Shown here: positions 1-12,534 of the stretch, piece after piece
How positions within the stretch are numbered: the stretch's first letter is position 1
Layout of the letters: each line of letters starts with the position of its first letter
Source: Lates calcarifer
Taxonomy: Eukaryota; Chordata; Actinopteri; Centropomidae
Length of the DNA: 64,000 nucleotides
Direction of reading: 5' to 3'
Assembly (NCBI RefSeq): GCF_001640805.2
Contig: NC_066853.1
Coordinates: forward strand, 25,808,378-25,872,377
Position numbers and translations under genes: made by a program
Notes under the pieces: generated by a model
Seen by the model: only the letters and a program-made list of their open reading frames with translations
The model's database searches: none
What the model was told of the DNA's origin: nothing

Positions 1-2030
1 TTGTCTAACAACATTTACGCCATTTCAAAAACGTTTGTGCAGTTTCTCAGTCTGTTGTTCTACGCTGGTACTTACTTGAAATAAAAACGTACTCCAGCTC
101 GGTTCCATTGCAACACTTAAGCTAAAATCTGCAGGAAACCTACAAGGAATCTACAACAAAGCAGCTAAACATGGCAGCTACAACTTCCTGTAACCCCCAG
201 GGCTGAACCAAGTCCACAGCACTTTTTTAGGACGTCTGGACTTTTTTTGAAATGTGATTTCAAATATTTTCCTCTCCAATGTAAACCAGTTGCGAGAGAA
301 ATTGCAGTCAGACATAAATGTTATGTTTCTGCATATAAATACAGACAAATATAATAGATTACGTCATCATGTATTTTTAAAAAAATAATAAATAGAAAAA
401 TCCTTCACCGAGATAATCTCATCATCTAAAATATAGTACTCAGGTGATGACTTCTGTCTCCAAAACTACAAATGTACTTTCCACTCAGTAAATAATATGT
501 TTTTTAAAAAAAACTAAGAAATACAGGTTTCATCTTGTGCAAGCAAACTTAAGGCACTTGCTTAGAGGAGCTGGTGTACAGGTAATAGCCCATATGTTTA
601 GGTAAATAGCTTTCATGTTCATTTCTAAATAGTTATAAGCTGATGTGTATGTTTTTTAAAATTTTAATGTGCATTTCAAAAATGTCTTACTCTACCTGTG
701 CCTGGATAAAATGTCATATATATTTATTTTACAATGCAATTATTCTCTCAGTTGTCTCAATTAAGTTGCCACTTAATTTTTTGTCAGTTGTTCAATCAGC
801 TAATTGTTGCAGCTCCAAAGTTTCCAGTTTCAAAAGAAACTAGCACCTTTGTTACCTTTAAGTGTGTTTGTGTTATTGTGGGAGTAAGTCTAAGAGTGAA
901 GAACAGCAGTGTCAATGGCTGGTGTTAGTACTTCATAATCTGGGAAAAATGTTGCTTCACTGGTGAATATAAGACGCAAGGTCTGTGCAAGACTGAAATC
1001 CACAGAGCTGGAGTCAGGATGTGGTTTGCCCATGGATGTAATTTAATACTAATATAATGTCTCTAATAATATGTCAGTGGGTTTGCCTAGTGACTATAGA
1101 GCGGTGCAGGAATGAATCCTAAAATTCGGAAATAAGTTTGCATTTTACACTCCCGGTTCCTTCATCCCAAAGTCAATGGGTTTTTAAATGGGTTTTTGCT
1201 TAGATGCCTGAAATAAGGCCTATGGTTAACACAAGCTCAAGACATTTTCATGTTTTATTCTACAACATAAAATCCATTAGAAAATACTCGACTTGTGATT
1301 TTTTAAGCTTTTACATATTTTAAAAAAGGTGGTTGCTAACAAGATCACACACAAAAACCAACCTACTCAACAGTCCACCTCTACAGCCTCGTTATGTTAA
1401 TACTCACGCTCTTGCAAACTATCACTAATCTTCTGAAGACAGGCTTTTGTAGAGGAGGTAAATGCACTAAATTCAATTGCAAGTTGGAAGCTTAGTGGTG
1501 GACATGTTGACATAATGTGACCGTAATGTAGTTCGTTTACAGCCTAACGTTAGCTTTATACCTCTAGAGATTGTGTTTATGCTTCACAAATCAGAATAGT
1601 GGTGTTCATTTGTGAAGATTATCTTGCTGAGCAAAATGTTTCAGCATCATAAACTTTTGTTGGTCACAGTTTATTTTCTGCAATAATCCAAAAACCAATG
1701 AAAAAATCCCATTGGCTTTTTATCAAGGGAACTAGGCTGATGCTAGCTTCTGGGCCAGCCTATAAAAATCACCTTGGATCATTCTATAGTCTTCTAACTT
1801 AAGACAGATCAATTGCCTCAGCTCTGTGTAACTGTGATCATCAGTCATTTTTAAAAAGGCTTTTTAGACTCAATCTTTATCACAGTCTATTAGATTATAT
1901 TATTAATATGTCACAATTAGATAAGTAAGTAAAGAAGTAGCACATTAGCCAACTAATTCTTGTCACATTTGTAGTATAACTAACAGTAAATTCATCAAAT
2001 TCAGTGCCCCATGTTGCTGTTTTCCAAGCT
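1..2030. other. Gene-free AT-rich DNA
   Basis: No reading frame with recognisable protein similarity, no RNA gene and no clear repeat was seen. The short open frames near 640-930 have low-complexity, hydrophobic composition typical of chance frames. Confidence 0.5.
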
Positions 2031-2094
2031 ACTGTTGCCTCACAAGACAAGACAAGACAGTTTGGGTTCGAACATCAGCTGGGATAGGCTCCAG
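2031..2094 (+). repeat. Internally deleted tRNA-headed SINE fragment
   Basis: The segment starts like the tRNA-related head of a common fish SINE (gttgcctcaca...), includes a pol III B-box-like gggttcgaac at 2064-2073, and then joins directly to the family's tail motif (cagctgggataggctccag, 2076-2094). The body between head and tail is missing. Longer minus-strand copies of the same family lie near 14,092 and 53,385. The tail is seen directly; assignment to a SINE family rests on general knowledge of fish repeats. Confidence 0.6.
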
Positions 2095-4552
2095 AAATTT
2101 GAACTACATGTGATATTGACAGAGCTCAGCCTGTACAAGACTGACAGGTGAAAATGAAACTTTTATCTGGTGATTGTTTGATGTAATTTTGTGGTTTACC
2201 AGTTAAGCATATGAACTACCCTGCAGTGTACAATGGTGAGTAGCAAGGTGACAGCTGCCTCATGTGAATAAACACATTGAGTATATCTGCTGTCTGAATG
2301 GGCAGTGTTCACAATGACAATGATAACGCCGTTTAGAAGATATAGCCTAATGTTTACCATGTTCAACATCTTAATTTAGCAAGTTAGTATAGGTGCTAAT
2401 TGACACTGAATACAAAGTACAACTTGAGGTTAATGGGAATGAATGGGAATTCACGCATCATCCTTGGGTCTCGTCAAAGTGAGGGTGCCAGGTTTACCTG
2501 TTTAAGTTGGACCGTGTCAACTCTGTACAGAGACTAAAACCAAAACCTGTCCTCGCCGTCTGTCCCAGACACACTGGGCTCCTGCTTAAGCTGTTGTTCA
2601 TCTTACTCTCAGGAAGAAAACAAGGCAGCATCAACATTTTCAAACTATTCTTTTAAACCCTTGATGAACAGCCTGTCAGTTCTGAGAAAGGCAAATATAG
2701 TACAGACATAAAAAACAGAACTGTGGACCAGAAATAATCAGATCATAAATAAACAATTATGGTTGAGCTAGATACTCAATATAGACTACTCATTTCTGTT
2801 TGACTGTGATTCAGGTGTTGTTCATATCAGGCTGACCTGTGTTGTTTAGCTTTGTCGCAACATGCTGAACCTAACCCAGCCTTTCACCCCGTCATCTGCA
2901 TAAATAACAACTGAATTCCAGCCCAGAGCAAACTGCGTGGTTTGTCACTGGTGCACTGCTTTTAGACCAGCGTCCTCTGCATTGGTTTGTGAGTTTAGGG
3001 GCAGCAGATGATGGAGCAGGTGCTGGTGAAGATCCTAAACATGCCCAGTGTAACAATCATCATAATGGTTACCCCTGACAAAGCCCTGGAGAATATTCAC
3101 TGAGGTGATTATTTTCTGGAGGTGCACTGGATTCGTGGATGCAACATGTTTGCAGTTTACTTACAACCAACAATGACTGTGTCCAGAGGACGGTCTTTAT
3201 ATATCTTCTGATTGACTTTGTTACAATCTATACTGCGTGGGAGTTGAATACTCATGGAGGAAACTGAGAGCATTTTTTCTTCAAATGAGCCACTGAATGT
3301 TGACTGAATGGTTACTTACACTGGCTCCTGCTGAAACCTGCTGTAAATGTTTGAGGCATCACGATAGAATGATTTATTCCTCTCTAACTTGTACCGTCCA
3401 TACTGGCTAAATACAGAACCTTTGCATAAACCTGCATTGTGTCCTCTTTCCAGCTGGTTCCATATGCTTTTTGTTTGACTGTTCCCAGCTGTTCAGAAAA
3501 GGAACCCCCTATTGTGTTTTGAAATCTTTGTTGCACTGTACATTGCCAGCCTTTGTAGCCTCATAGCACAATGCCGGTTTCAGATAGACTGCCTCAATTT
3601 GTGTGGTCAGCCTATTCTCCCTTACCACACTCAACAGGATTCGTTTCATCCATGCTTTAAGATTAAGAATAGCCATGCAAACTGCATGGCAAAGGCTACG
3701 TTGTAAAGATTTATTCTGGAAAGCTCAAGGTTATATTAAGGTGAGTTCAAATTCCTTTTCCTTACGCTTCATTTTTATTTACTCTCTCCTCAAGGTCTGT
3801 CCTGTACAGTACAAAGTGGTTATACATTTGCCTGAGAACTGTGTCTTAGAAGGAATAAGATTGAAAATGAGTTACAAATTCACACGCATATTTATATGTG
3901 CAAAGTAGTATCGGTGCTTATTGAGGACACAGAGGACATGTCCTCAGTTTCTGGGATTTTTGTGAGTGGGAAGTGCAGTTTTACACTCTTATGAATTAAA
4001 GTTATATATAACAAGTATTGAAAATCAGGGAACACTTTATAATACAACACTTAATTTATGGTGTATTTTCACTCTATAGATAAGATACTATATATATAGT
4101 ATACTATGCTGACTGGCTCCTGTTGATCCTTAAATGTATGTATAGTGGACAAAAACAAGAGCATTCAGAACAACTAACAAGTGGGCAGCTCAGAGGAAAG
4201 AAGAAATACTTTATATGTATTTACAAGTATTTTTGTAAGTACTGTGACCAACAGGCAACGGTACAAAACTAAAGTAATGGTAAGATATGTGGGCTATAAT
4301 ATATATGTGACTGTTCTCCCCTATACTCTCTTGAATTACGCACTTAAAAAAGGTTGAATATAATACTTTTCATGATATACACTGGTAGTTCTACACCTAT
4401 GGAACCACCCTTGGGTTGCATAGTATCACTGTTGGGGCTGGGAGTCAAAATGATGAACGGTACTCACATTGTTTGACAAAATAATTTCAAGGTCCATGTA
4501 CTTGCATTTTCCAGAGCTTTTAGCCACATCTCACAGGCTTCATCAGTGAATA
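2095..4552. other. Intergenic DNA upstream of the connexin
   Basis: No supported gene or RNA was found. Short frames at 3512-3908 have no recognisable domain. An untranslated first exon of the connexin could lie here but cannot be placed from sequence alone. Confidence 0.4.
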
Positions 4553-4935
4553 GGAGACTGTCCTCCAATAAAAAAAAACACCCCATAGATCATTTGTGTA
4601 AGCAGATTTTTACAACCCATTGTTACATTTTTTTGTTTACCTATCATGTTTGACAGCATCAGCCTTTTCAGGAAATGTTCCAAAACAATATTTTTACGTT
4701 GTGACAGAGCCCTCTAGTGGCCATAGTAATTATGACGGGGGTAAAGGTGGAAGTTAAGTGAGCGACAAAGTTTCCAGTTTCAAACCAGCCATCATCATTT
4801 CTTTTAACCATGACTAAAACATTAACATTAACATTAACCACGTCCGCTAACCTTACCTAAGTATGCTACTTGTTTTTAACCCAAACCACCATCTCTCCCT
4901 AAACCTAACCAGTTTGTGACTAAACGCAACAAAAC
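4553..4935. repeat. Dispersed repeat, copy 1 (gagactgtcctcc / accaccatctctccct)
   Basis: It begins with an agactgtcctcc motif followed by an A-run, then a ctctagtggcc motif, and ends in a run rich in aacctaacc with accaccatctctccct. The same order of motifs recurs near 23,559-23,900. Related accatct..ccctgacctcaacca segments occur at 14,452, 45,490 and 55,640. It is non-coding, and I cannot name the family. Confidence 0.5.
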
Positions 4936-5646
4936 TTTTACTATAGCATTGTCACAAAATAAAAGAGTTATTTCTTTGTTTTTCAACTGTGATTTTAACA
5001 GTTTATGTGTGACATAATAATAATAGCTCTAGAAGCTGGAACTTGAATTAACTACATTTGACGAGCATGTTACTGAAACTTAAGATTCAACCGTTATCAG
5101 TTCTGGCAGTATGACAATATGAAACATTAATGCTTGCAAGGTTCTGAAGGCTGGGTATTATTATTAATATTTTGCATGCAAGGATTACTCAATGAGCATA
5201 CTGATAAATATACCTAACAAACATGTAACAGATGTAAAGACATTAAAATTAAATTCAATTAAAATATCAATAATGTCATATTGCTTACCATTTCCGTGTT
5301 TTAAGCTTCAACCCACTTTCTAGCCATGTAATGAGATTGGAGAAGGTGATGGTAGTGAACTGTAGCATATGGTAATGATTGTTAGTAGGTTCAGGAAGGA
5401 AACATGTGGCTCATGTTCCACACAATTTTATTCAGTCACACACATTCAAATTGACTTGTTTTGTTTTAGCAATTTCCCCAATAGCTGGTTGATAACAATC
5501 TGACTTATTTTGTAAATTTCAAACAATTAAATTCTGTCTATTCCCAAACTCACAGAAACATTTGAGAGCTACTGACTGAACCTCATTCTCTGATTTGTCC
5601 CATCATTTATAACACTGATGACATAATCTTCTACTTTCTCTCTAAG

Positions 5647-5654
5647 GTCAAGCC
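5647..5654 (+). promoter_or_regulatory. Splice acceptor and Kozak context of the connexin coding exon
   Basis: A pyrimidine-rich tract (cttctactttctctctaag) ends in AG at 5645-5646, eight bases before the ATG. This fits the usual connexin gene layout, with an untranslated first exon and the whole reading frame on one later exon. The start context (aagccATGG) has G at +4. The upstream exon is not identified. Confidence 0.55.
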
Positions 5655-6761
5655 ATGGGTGACTGGTCCATACTTGGTCGCTTCTTGTCTGAGGTCCAGA
5701 ACCACTCTACAGTGATAGGCAAGATCTGGCTCACTATGCTGCTTATTTTCCGTATCTTGCTGGTGGCGTTGGTGGGTGATGCTGTTTACAGCGATGAGCA
5801 GTCCAAGTTCACCTGTAACACCCAGCAGCCTGGATGCAGCAATGTTTGTTATGACACCTTTGCTCCTGTTTCACACCTCCGGTTCTGGGTCTTCCAAATT
5901 GTGCTGGTCTCTACCCCATCCATCTTCTATATAGTTTTTGTTCTGCATAAGATTGCCAAGGATGAGAAGCTGGACGGCCAAAGAGCACAGGTGGTAGCCC
6001 AGAGGCCTCCCCGACAGAAATGCAGCTACATGGAAAAGGATGACATGGAGGCCCTGAGGGTCAGTATGCCCACCTACTGTCCTCATTACAGAGAAGAATG
6101 GGATGTGAGGGAGAGGGATGGAGTAGAACAAAGCTTTCTGCAGGAGGATTATGGCGAGGTAGGAGAGGATCCCACCCAGCAGTCCAACCAGGTTCTGCTC
6201 ATCTACATCCTTCATGTGTTACTACGATCTGTCATGGAGATCACCTTCCTTGTGGGCCAGTACTTCTTGTTTGGGTTCGAGGTGCCTCACCTGTACCGCT
6301 GTGAGACCTACCCTTGCCCTACTCGCACTGACTGTTTTGTTTCACGTGCTACTGAGAAAACCATCTTCCTGAACTTCATGTTCAGCATCAGCCTAGGCTG
6401 CTTTGTCCTCAACATTGCAGAGCTCCACTACCTGGGCTGGGTCTACATCTTCCGCATCCTCTGCTCAGCCTGCTCGACCTGCTGCAGTCAGGAGAGGGAC
6501 ACTGTCAAAATGTACTCAAACCACAACCCTCTCCTGCTGCAGCTCAGGCACTCTCTAAGGGGCCAGCTGGTTCTGCAGACCCCAGCAGCCATGGTCCCCG
6601 AGAAGACTGGAGGTCTCCTCGCACATGGTCCGGCCATCTCCTTTGAGACAGACTCAACTGTGGAATGCACCTCTAAGAGAAGTCCAGAGAGCAGAGACCA
6701 AGTGAGGGTCAAGCTGGCAAACATGGCCAGGCTGGGACGGACTAAGAAGTCTTGGCTTTGA
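5655..6761 (+). CDS. Connexin (gap-junction channel subunit), gamma/delta-like, 368 aa
   Basis: This is a complete intronless connexin. Six subunits form a hemichannel in the plasma membrane, and two hemichannels dock to pass ions and small metabolites between cells. It shows the N-terminal helix (MGDWSILGRF), TM1 (about 22-42), a first extracellular loop with C54, C61 and C65 in the C-X6-C-X3-C pattern, TM2 (about 76-98), a cytoplasmic loop of about 80 residues, TM3 (about 180-204), a second loop with C216, C221 and C227 (C-X4-C-X5-C), and TM4 (about 236-260). The segments NHSTVIGKIWLT, FAPVSHLRFWVFQI and HKIAK recall Cx45-type (gamma) connexins. AELHYLGW and the loop after TM3 recall delta connexins, so the subfamily is left open. 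Oddities are a cysteine cluster after TM4 (C270, C273, C276, C277) and a C-terminus KSWL that fits a class I PDZ ligand. The start is fixed by the invariant MGDW and the acceptor eight bases upstream. Confidence 0.96.
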   Translation: MGDWSILGRFLSEVQNHSTVIGKIWLTMLLIFRILLVALVGDAVYSDEQSKFTCNTQQPGCSNVCYDTFAPVSHLRFWVFQIVLVSTPSIFYIVFVLHKIAKDEKLDGQRAQVVAQRPPRQKCSYMEKDDMEALRVSMPTYCPHYREEWDVRERDGVEQSFLQEDYGEVGEDPTQQSNQVLLIYILHVLLRSVMEITFLVGQYFLFGFEVPHLYRCETYPCPTRTDCFVSRATEKTIFLNFMFSISLGCFVLNIAELHYLGWVYIFRILCSACSTCCSQERDTVKMYSNHNPLLLQLRHSLRGQLVLQTPAAMVPEKTGGLLAHGPAISFETDSTVECTSKRSPESRDQVRVKLANMARLGRTKKSWL

Positions 6762-7709
6762 AAAAGACATTTGTCTGTAATGCCATTACATTTGAGAAAA
6801 CACTCTGAGAAAGGGAACTAAGGCCTTAAATATACCTTACTTAAATATGTAAACGTAGATACTATACAAACTCCATTTCATACATTGTTGTGGTAAAAAT
6901 GTGTCACTTGAAATAATGAATGCAATGCATGTGTTTGAAGCATGGCAGTGAGGGCTGCTGGAACAGGAGTGAACATGAGGGAGCTATTTCTTTAGTTGTG
7001 TCCCAGGTCCATAAGACACAATGATTGTATTCAGTATGTACTACATACTAATTGTGACAGTACACAGTTAGTATACAGATAATCAATGTACTTGTTTTTA
7101 TGAACAGTAAATAATGCAACATAAAAATCAAAAAGATAAATCTGAGCCAAAAAGGGTGGAGCTGGTGGAGGGGGGAGTTGATCTATTGTAATGAGGCACA
7201 TAGTAGCTAAGTCAGGTTGAAGTTCAGTGTGGTGGATGGGCTTGTAATGCATGTAACTCTTGTGCAGACCAGAGTTTGCACTCTGTCAGAGGGTGCAATA
7301 AATGTTATTATTCTAACCTCAACCAAGTGTTTTAGTTGCCTAAAACTGAACCATAGTTTGTTTCCCACAGCCACAGCTTTTTCTAACCTTAAAGAGTAAT
7401 TTAACAGCTGGTTAAAGAATAATGTTAAGTTAAGGTGCCAGTACTTCAGAATTGGTCTTTGTATGGTCAAAGAGCTTTTGTACACCCCTCCCTCTCCCTC
7501 CAGATCTATTCCTATGTCCAAACTGGGGGGACGGAGGTTGTCTGACAAGTTTTCTGAAAATCTGACATTGACACCTACTTCACACAGGAATTTTCTAGTA
7601 CATGGAGGTGAGACAATAGGCAAGCTCTCTTTTTTCATCACACAGGTGTCTGAAAATGTGAGCTACTGTATCCATATGTGGCAGCATGGCCATTCAGAAC
7701 ATCAATAAA
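6762..7709 (+). other. Probable connexin 3' UTR with poly(A) signals
   Basis: AATAAA hexamers occur at 7297-7302 and 7704-7709 downstream of the connexin stop codon. Either could end the transcript. A short repeat-like piece (ctaacctcaaccaag, about 7315-7329) matches the dispersed family described at 4,553. Open frames on both strands here show no known domain. Confidence 0.4.
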
Positions 7710-9277
7710 CACTTTTGACTTTCAACATAATCAGACAACGTGTCATATTAAATTGTAGTTAAGTGTACTGAAGTAGTGCTTGCAATAAATGAACAAAATA
7801 ATATTTTCTACCTGTATTTTTGCGAATTCGATACAAATCAAGTTTATACTGGTATATACTGTCCCCAGGAAAAAGCCATACACCCACACTCTAAGTCAGA
7901 CACTGACAACAACTTTTACCTTCTCATACTCAACTTTTATTTGTTACCAGACTAGTCTCATGTAGCCTGACCTATCTCCACAACCCTGCATCAGCACTGG
8001 AGAATCTTACAGCAAACTAAGTGGCAGCCATATAAATGAAAGCATTACAACCTTACAAACCCTTACAAACCCATATACTCAACTTGACTCAGCTGCTGAT
8101 GATACTAGCTCTCATACAAACTTGCTGCCCTCAGCACTTCCCTTGCATGCAGCTCATAGGCCCAAGAATGTCAAAGAGACAGAAAGCTTCAGGGCTCACA
8201 GATTTGTTCATGTACTAGAGTCAGACAGTGGACTCAGAGCCTGTCAGCCTGTTAGCCTGTGGATGTTAGTCCTGATTACTGCTGCCTGTGGGCTTTGGAG
8301 ACACTCGCTGCTGCAGTTTGGTTAAGTTGCACAACTTTCAGTGCCTCTTAGTGATAATAACTGTTTTATATTTTTATTTAAACAGCTGAATGAATGACTC
8401 AATGGATGGATGTCATCTCCAGGTTGTTTATTTGAGTTTGTAGAGTAGCTTGTTATCAGCTATAGTTTGCCTGTTGCTTAATAGTTTGGAAGGATATTGA
8501 TTTTCTTCCATTCACCATCAGCATATCATGGTAATGTGCCCTGCCAACACCCAATACTCAAAATACTCAATACATTTAGAGGTCTGCACCCGATATATAC
8601 TGAAGTGAAAAAAAAAACACTTGACCATCCACAATTTTAATGCTGTGCAGTTGTGAGCTCCTGCATGTAAGCATTGCATTGTGGGACAAAAATGTACACA
8701 AACAGTACACTCAAAAATCCAGATTTCTTTATTTCTTTATTTCTTTTTGTCTAAACACAGCATGTATTTATTTTTGTATTTTTGTAACACACTAAACGGG
8801 CAGAGATGATATGTACAGTCGTATGGAAATGGGGCACAGTTTTTCATTATCTTGCTGTATAAAGATTCAAGTGTTTTACATCCACCGGGATGTTAAAACG
8901 CATGATGAGTTTGTACAATAGTGCTGTGCATTGGTTTTTGCATACTTAGGTAGAATGGGTTTAGAGATGCACATTTCATATTTTCTCATTTGTGGCACAT
9001 GAATCATCTTTAATTCATTTTCTTTACCTCTATTAAAAGACAACAGGCACATTTCTATATAGTATGGAATTCCATTAATAGTGCTTTTGTAATTTTAACA
9101 ATAAATTAATTTGATTTTCTTTTAGAGGGATTTAGTGTGTTGTGATTGTGGAGCCTGGAGTTACACACATTTACAGTTACATTTATTGACTCCATGTGTA
9201 ATAAGGGGAACATCATCTTTTTTATTTTGCTGTGTTTATTTGTGTTGTCATCCATATTCTCACTGAAGAGTTCTATA
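7710..9277. other. Intergenic DNA, nothing recognised
   Basis: No supported gene or named repeat was seen. It contains short simple runs such as tttctttattt near 8725-8745. Confidence 0.4.
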
Positions 9278-9592
9278 CTCTCACCCAGCACTTTATTAAG
9301 AACACCTGTCCATCTGCTTATTTATACATTTATCCAATCAGCCAATCATGTGACAGCAGTCAGTTAATGTTCACATCAGAATGGAGAGGAAACGTGACTC
9401 TGGCATGATTAATGGTGTCAGACAGGCTGGTTTGAGTATTGCTAGTGCTTATATCACATCATTCCTGCAACATGGGCCAAAATCTCTAAGAAATGTTTCC
9501 AACATCTCAAAGAAGTGAGGCCGTTCTGAGAGAAAAAAAGGAGGCCCTACTCACTATTAGTATGGTGTTCCTAATAGAGTGCTTGTTGAGGG
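9278..9592. mobile_element. Internally deleted Tc1-like DNA transposon (315 bp)
   Basis: The terminal inverted repeats are about 30 bp: ctctcacccagcactttatt at the left end pairs with the complement of ctaatagagtgcttgttgag at the right end. The element is flanked by TA (9276-9277 and 9593-9594), the target site of the Tc1/mariner superfamily. The interior keeps scraps that resemble a fish Tc1 transposon (a start-region gtgactctggcatgatt segment and a 3'-terminal caacatctcaaagaa segment), but the transposase gene is gone. It would depend on a transposase supplied elsewhere and is probably inactive. Confidence 0.75.
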
Positions 9593-11147
9593 TATATTTA
9601 TAATGTTTTAATTTGTTATCCCCCTAAAACTTGTGTGCAGAGACACTCAATTTTTTTTGCTTTTAATAGTCACATAAAATTGTACCAAATTACTGCCACA
9701 AGCCTGAAAACTACTGAATGTAATGTCTTTATTTTTTTGCACTGTGTTTTTAAATGGGGAGTTCTAGTTGTCATCTTGAAGGTCATTGGTGAAAGCTGCT
9801 CTTTTTCATTTATTGTGATACTTAATTAACTGATGATTCAGCAGTAATTATGCATACATCTAAAACTCTATAACATCACTTTGTACCCAAATCCTTACAG
9901 TGAATGTTCCAGATGTTATTCTGCTGCTTAAGCTGTAGTATCAAAGACCATAATAGTACAATAAAATGTGCAAATGTCATGTATTTTAAAGACAGTGGGA
10001 ATGTATTTCTGTAATGATATGTGTATGGTAGATATAGTCCTGTGCTTGCAGCCTTGCAGCCTGAAGATGGTTCTATTTATTTATTTATTTATTTATTTTT
10101 GACTGTCTGTCTGTTGGTCTGTTGGCACTACTCTCCATCCAAATGAAGTTGGCTGTTGTTGGACTGATTCTGTTGTCAGGAAATGACGATTTGATTTGGG
10201 CTTTGGGAGGTTATGATGTCATTCTAAGACAAAAAGCAAAAGTCCATGTGAAGTCACAAGCTGCTAGGGTCACAGGCAGTCCAAGTAAGTCCAATTTGTT
10301 TTTGTTTTTTTCCAAGTCAAGACAAGAGTTATTAGATTTGTGATTTGTTATGTCTGATTTATCTCCCTCCTTCCTTTTCCTCCACCCATTTGAAAATTTA
10401 GACCCCTAATGTTTGAAAACATTGATTTTTTATCTTAACATCATTTTTTAGTTAGTCTAAAAAATAACACACAGAAAACTGGTTGGTTTCTGTGTGTATG
10501 AGTAAATAATCAAGCTACCATTTAATCTGCTGTGTGACATAATTACTCTGTTGGTGACAATTAGTAGATGCTCAACAACACATTTGATCCCAGAGCCGCC
10601 TAGCATGAATCATTCTGTGACTCTAGCAAATATGCAGGTCAAAGATCGCCTTTGTCGAGCTTTGTCTCTTTGAATTTCCATGGCTGACTCATTCAGGGTT
10701 TACTCAGGTGCAAACATGCTGTACTGCAGAGCTCATACAGTACAAACAATTACACTGAAGGACATCATTACATGGAGTATTTCCTCTTCATTATGGCAAG
10801 TAAATCATGTGAAATGGTTTATGTTAAATTGCAGATCATCTCTATCATTTCTGCTGCAACTGAATGTCAGCTGATGTCATCAAAACCATGATGGAAGGTA
10901 AATATTCGACTTTTGATGCTATGACATAGTTAGTCCTGTGAGAGGTGCTCTAAGCCTAGAGTTCCTTGCATTTTGAGTTCTGCTTTGGGATTGTGCAGAG
11001 TAGAGACACATTTTACTCACCAAGCTCCTGCCGTTGCTCTCAACCATCCTCAAGTTCCAGTTTTTGAAGTCAGAATTACACTTATCTTTTGGATAAAATT
11101 TGTCAGAGAAATGATGTTACAGCCACCAAAATCGCAACCTGCCTGAC
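9593..11147. other. Intergenic DNA, nothing recognised
   Basis: A (TTTA)n run lies at about 10,076-10,098. No gene-like frame was seen. Confidence 0.4.
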
Positions 11148-11171
11148 CATCTATCTATCTATCTATCTATT
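11148..11171. repeat. (CTAT)n microsatellite
   Basis: About five uninterrupted tetranucleotide units are visible. Confidence 0.85.
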
Positions 11172-11587
11172 GAAAGAACATAGAAATGGACAAAAGTCAC
11201 ATCCAGCAGATGGCAGTAGAGTTCAGCAGAAGACAGACTGCAGCTTCAACATGATACATCTTTGAGAACATGCAGCATATAGAAATACAACTACAGACTG
11301 AAAGGAACAGATGTTATTGGATGATTTTCTGATGACTACAGATGGAAAACCATTCTTTAAAATCTTTTGTGTAGAAAAAGTAATACTGTTAATGCCATGC
11401 ACATGGCTACTTCTGCAACAACTATGATTACTACTACTACTAGCATTACTACTACTGCTTTTACAAATTTTAAATAATAATGCAAGTAAAAGGATTGAAA
11501 ATGTTGTTGTGTCTTCTCTGTCAACTGAGTTTTATAAAGTGCTGGTGGGCTCCTCAACTGATTGATTATTCTGTTGTGGTGTACAGT

Positions 11588-12500
11588 CAAGTGAAAAAGA
11601 AAGTACACCCTCTTTGAATTCTAAGGTTTTACATATCAGGGCATTTTTAAAAAATCATCTTTACAAGTTTGCAAAATCATTTAAATCTAACCTCGGGTGT
11701 AAAACAATACACAACTGATTACACTGTGTCATTATTTATTTAACAAAATGATGCCAAAATGGAGAAGCCATGTGTGAAAAACTAAGTACACCCCTTAATT
11801 CAATAGCTTGTAGAAGCACCTTTTGCAGCAATAACTTGAGAAAATGGTTTGTGTAAGACTATTAGTCTCTCACATCATTGTAGAGGAATTTTGGCCCACT
11901 CCTCTTCACAACATTGTTTCAGTTCATTGAGGTTTGCGGGCTTTTGTTTATGCACAGTTCTCTAAATGTCCCATCACAGCATTGCAACCAGGTTGAGGTT
12001 GGACTTTGACTGAGCCATTATTCAGCCATTCTGTTGTAGGTTTACTGGTGTGCTTGGTATCATTGTCCTGTTGCATGAATCAGTTTGGGTCAAGCTGTGG
12101 CTGTTGGACAGATGGCCTCACATTTAACTCTGGAATATTTTGGTACATAGAGGAGTTCATGGTCGACTCAATGACTGCAAGGTGCCCAGGACCTGTGACT
12201 GAAAAATAAGCCCAAATCATTAGCCCTCCACCACATGGTTGACAGTTCGTATGAGGTGTTTGTGCTGATATGCCAGTAACTATCTGTTGCTCTCTCCATG
12301 TTATAATTGCACTCTGCAGGAGCTGGACAGTGGGAAAAGAAGCCACCAGGAACCAGTGCACTGGTTCCAACAATCCATAGACTGCATGCTTGGCTCTCCT
12401 CTGTGTTCTCCCCACACAACACAACAATTTTAAATCATAAATATTGAACATTTCTTCAGTGCAGATCGGGGAGGGTAAAATCACTCTTAGCAAACATCAA
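11588..12500 (-). pseudogene. Degenerate Tc1-like transposase relic
   Basis: On the minus strand the frame at 12080-12493 contains GGGLMIWAYFSVTGPGHLAV and then NVRPSV, followed downstream by a QQDN-type motif (about 12,050-12,075). This order matches the DDE catalytic core of Tc1 transposases, which cut and paste the element at TA sites. The N-terminal DNA-binding part is eroded, and the last catalytic acidic region is not recognisable before stops appear. The left flank (agtcaagtgaaaaagaaagt, 11,588-11,607) looks like the end region of a known fish Tc1 group. The element abuts the Ty3/gypsy relic on its right. It is a dead copy; the exact ends are uncertain. Confidence 0.75.
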
Positions 12501-12534
12501 ACAACTGGAGAATCCAGCAAGATAATTGTTAGAA

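Noticed and set aside
808..4785. Shared 18-mer aaagtttccagtttcaaa near 818 and 4768
   Set aside because: The flanks do not match beyond this run, so it may be chance or a tiny repeat remnant.
5871..6215. 114-codon frame antisense to the connexin
   Set aside because: It overlaps conserved connexin coding sequence, and its composition is that of a shadow frame.
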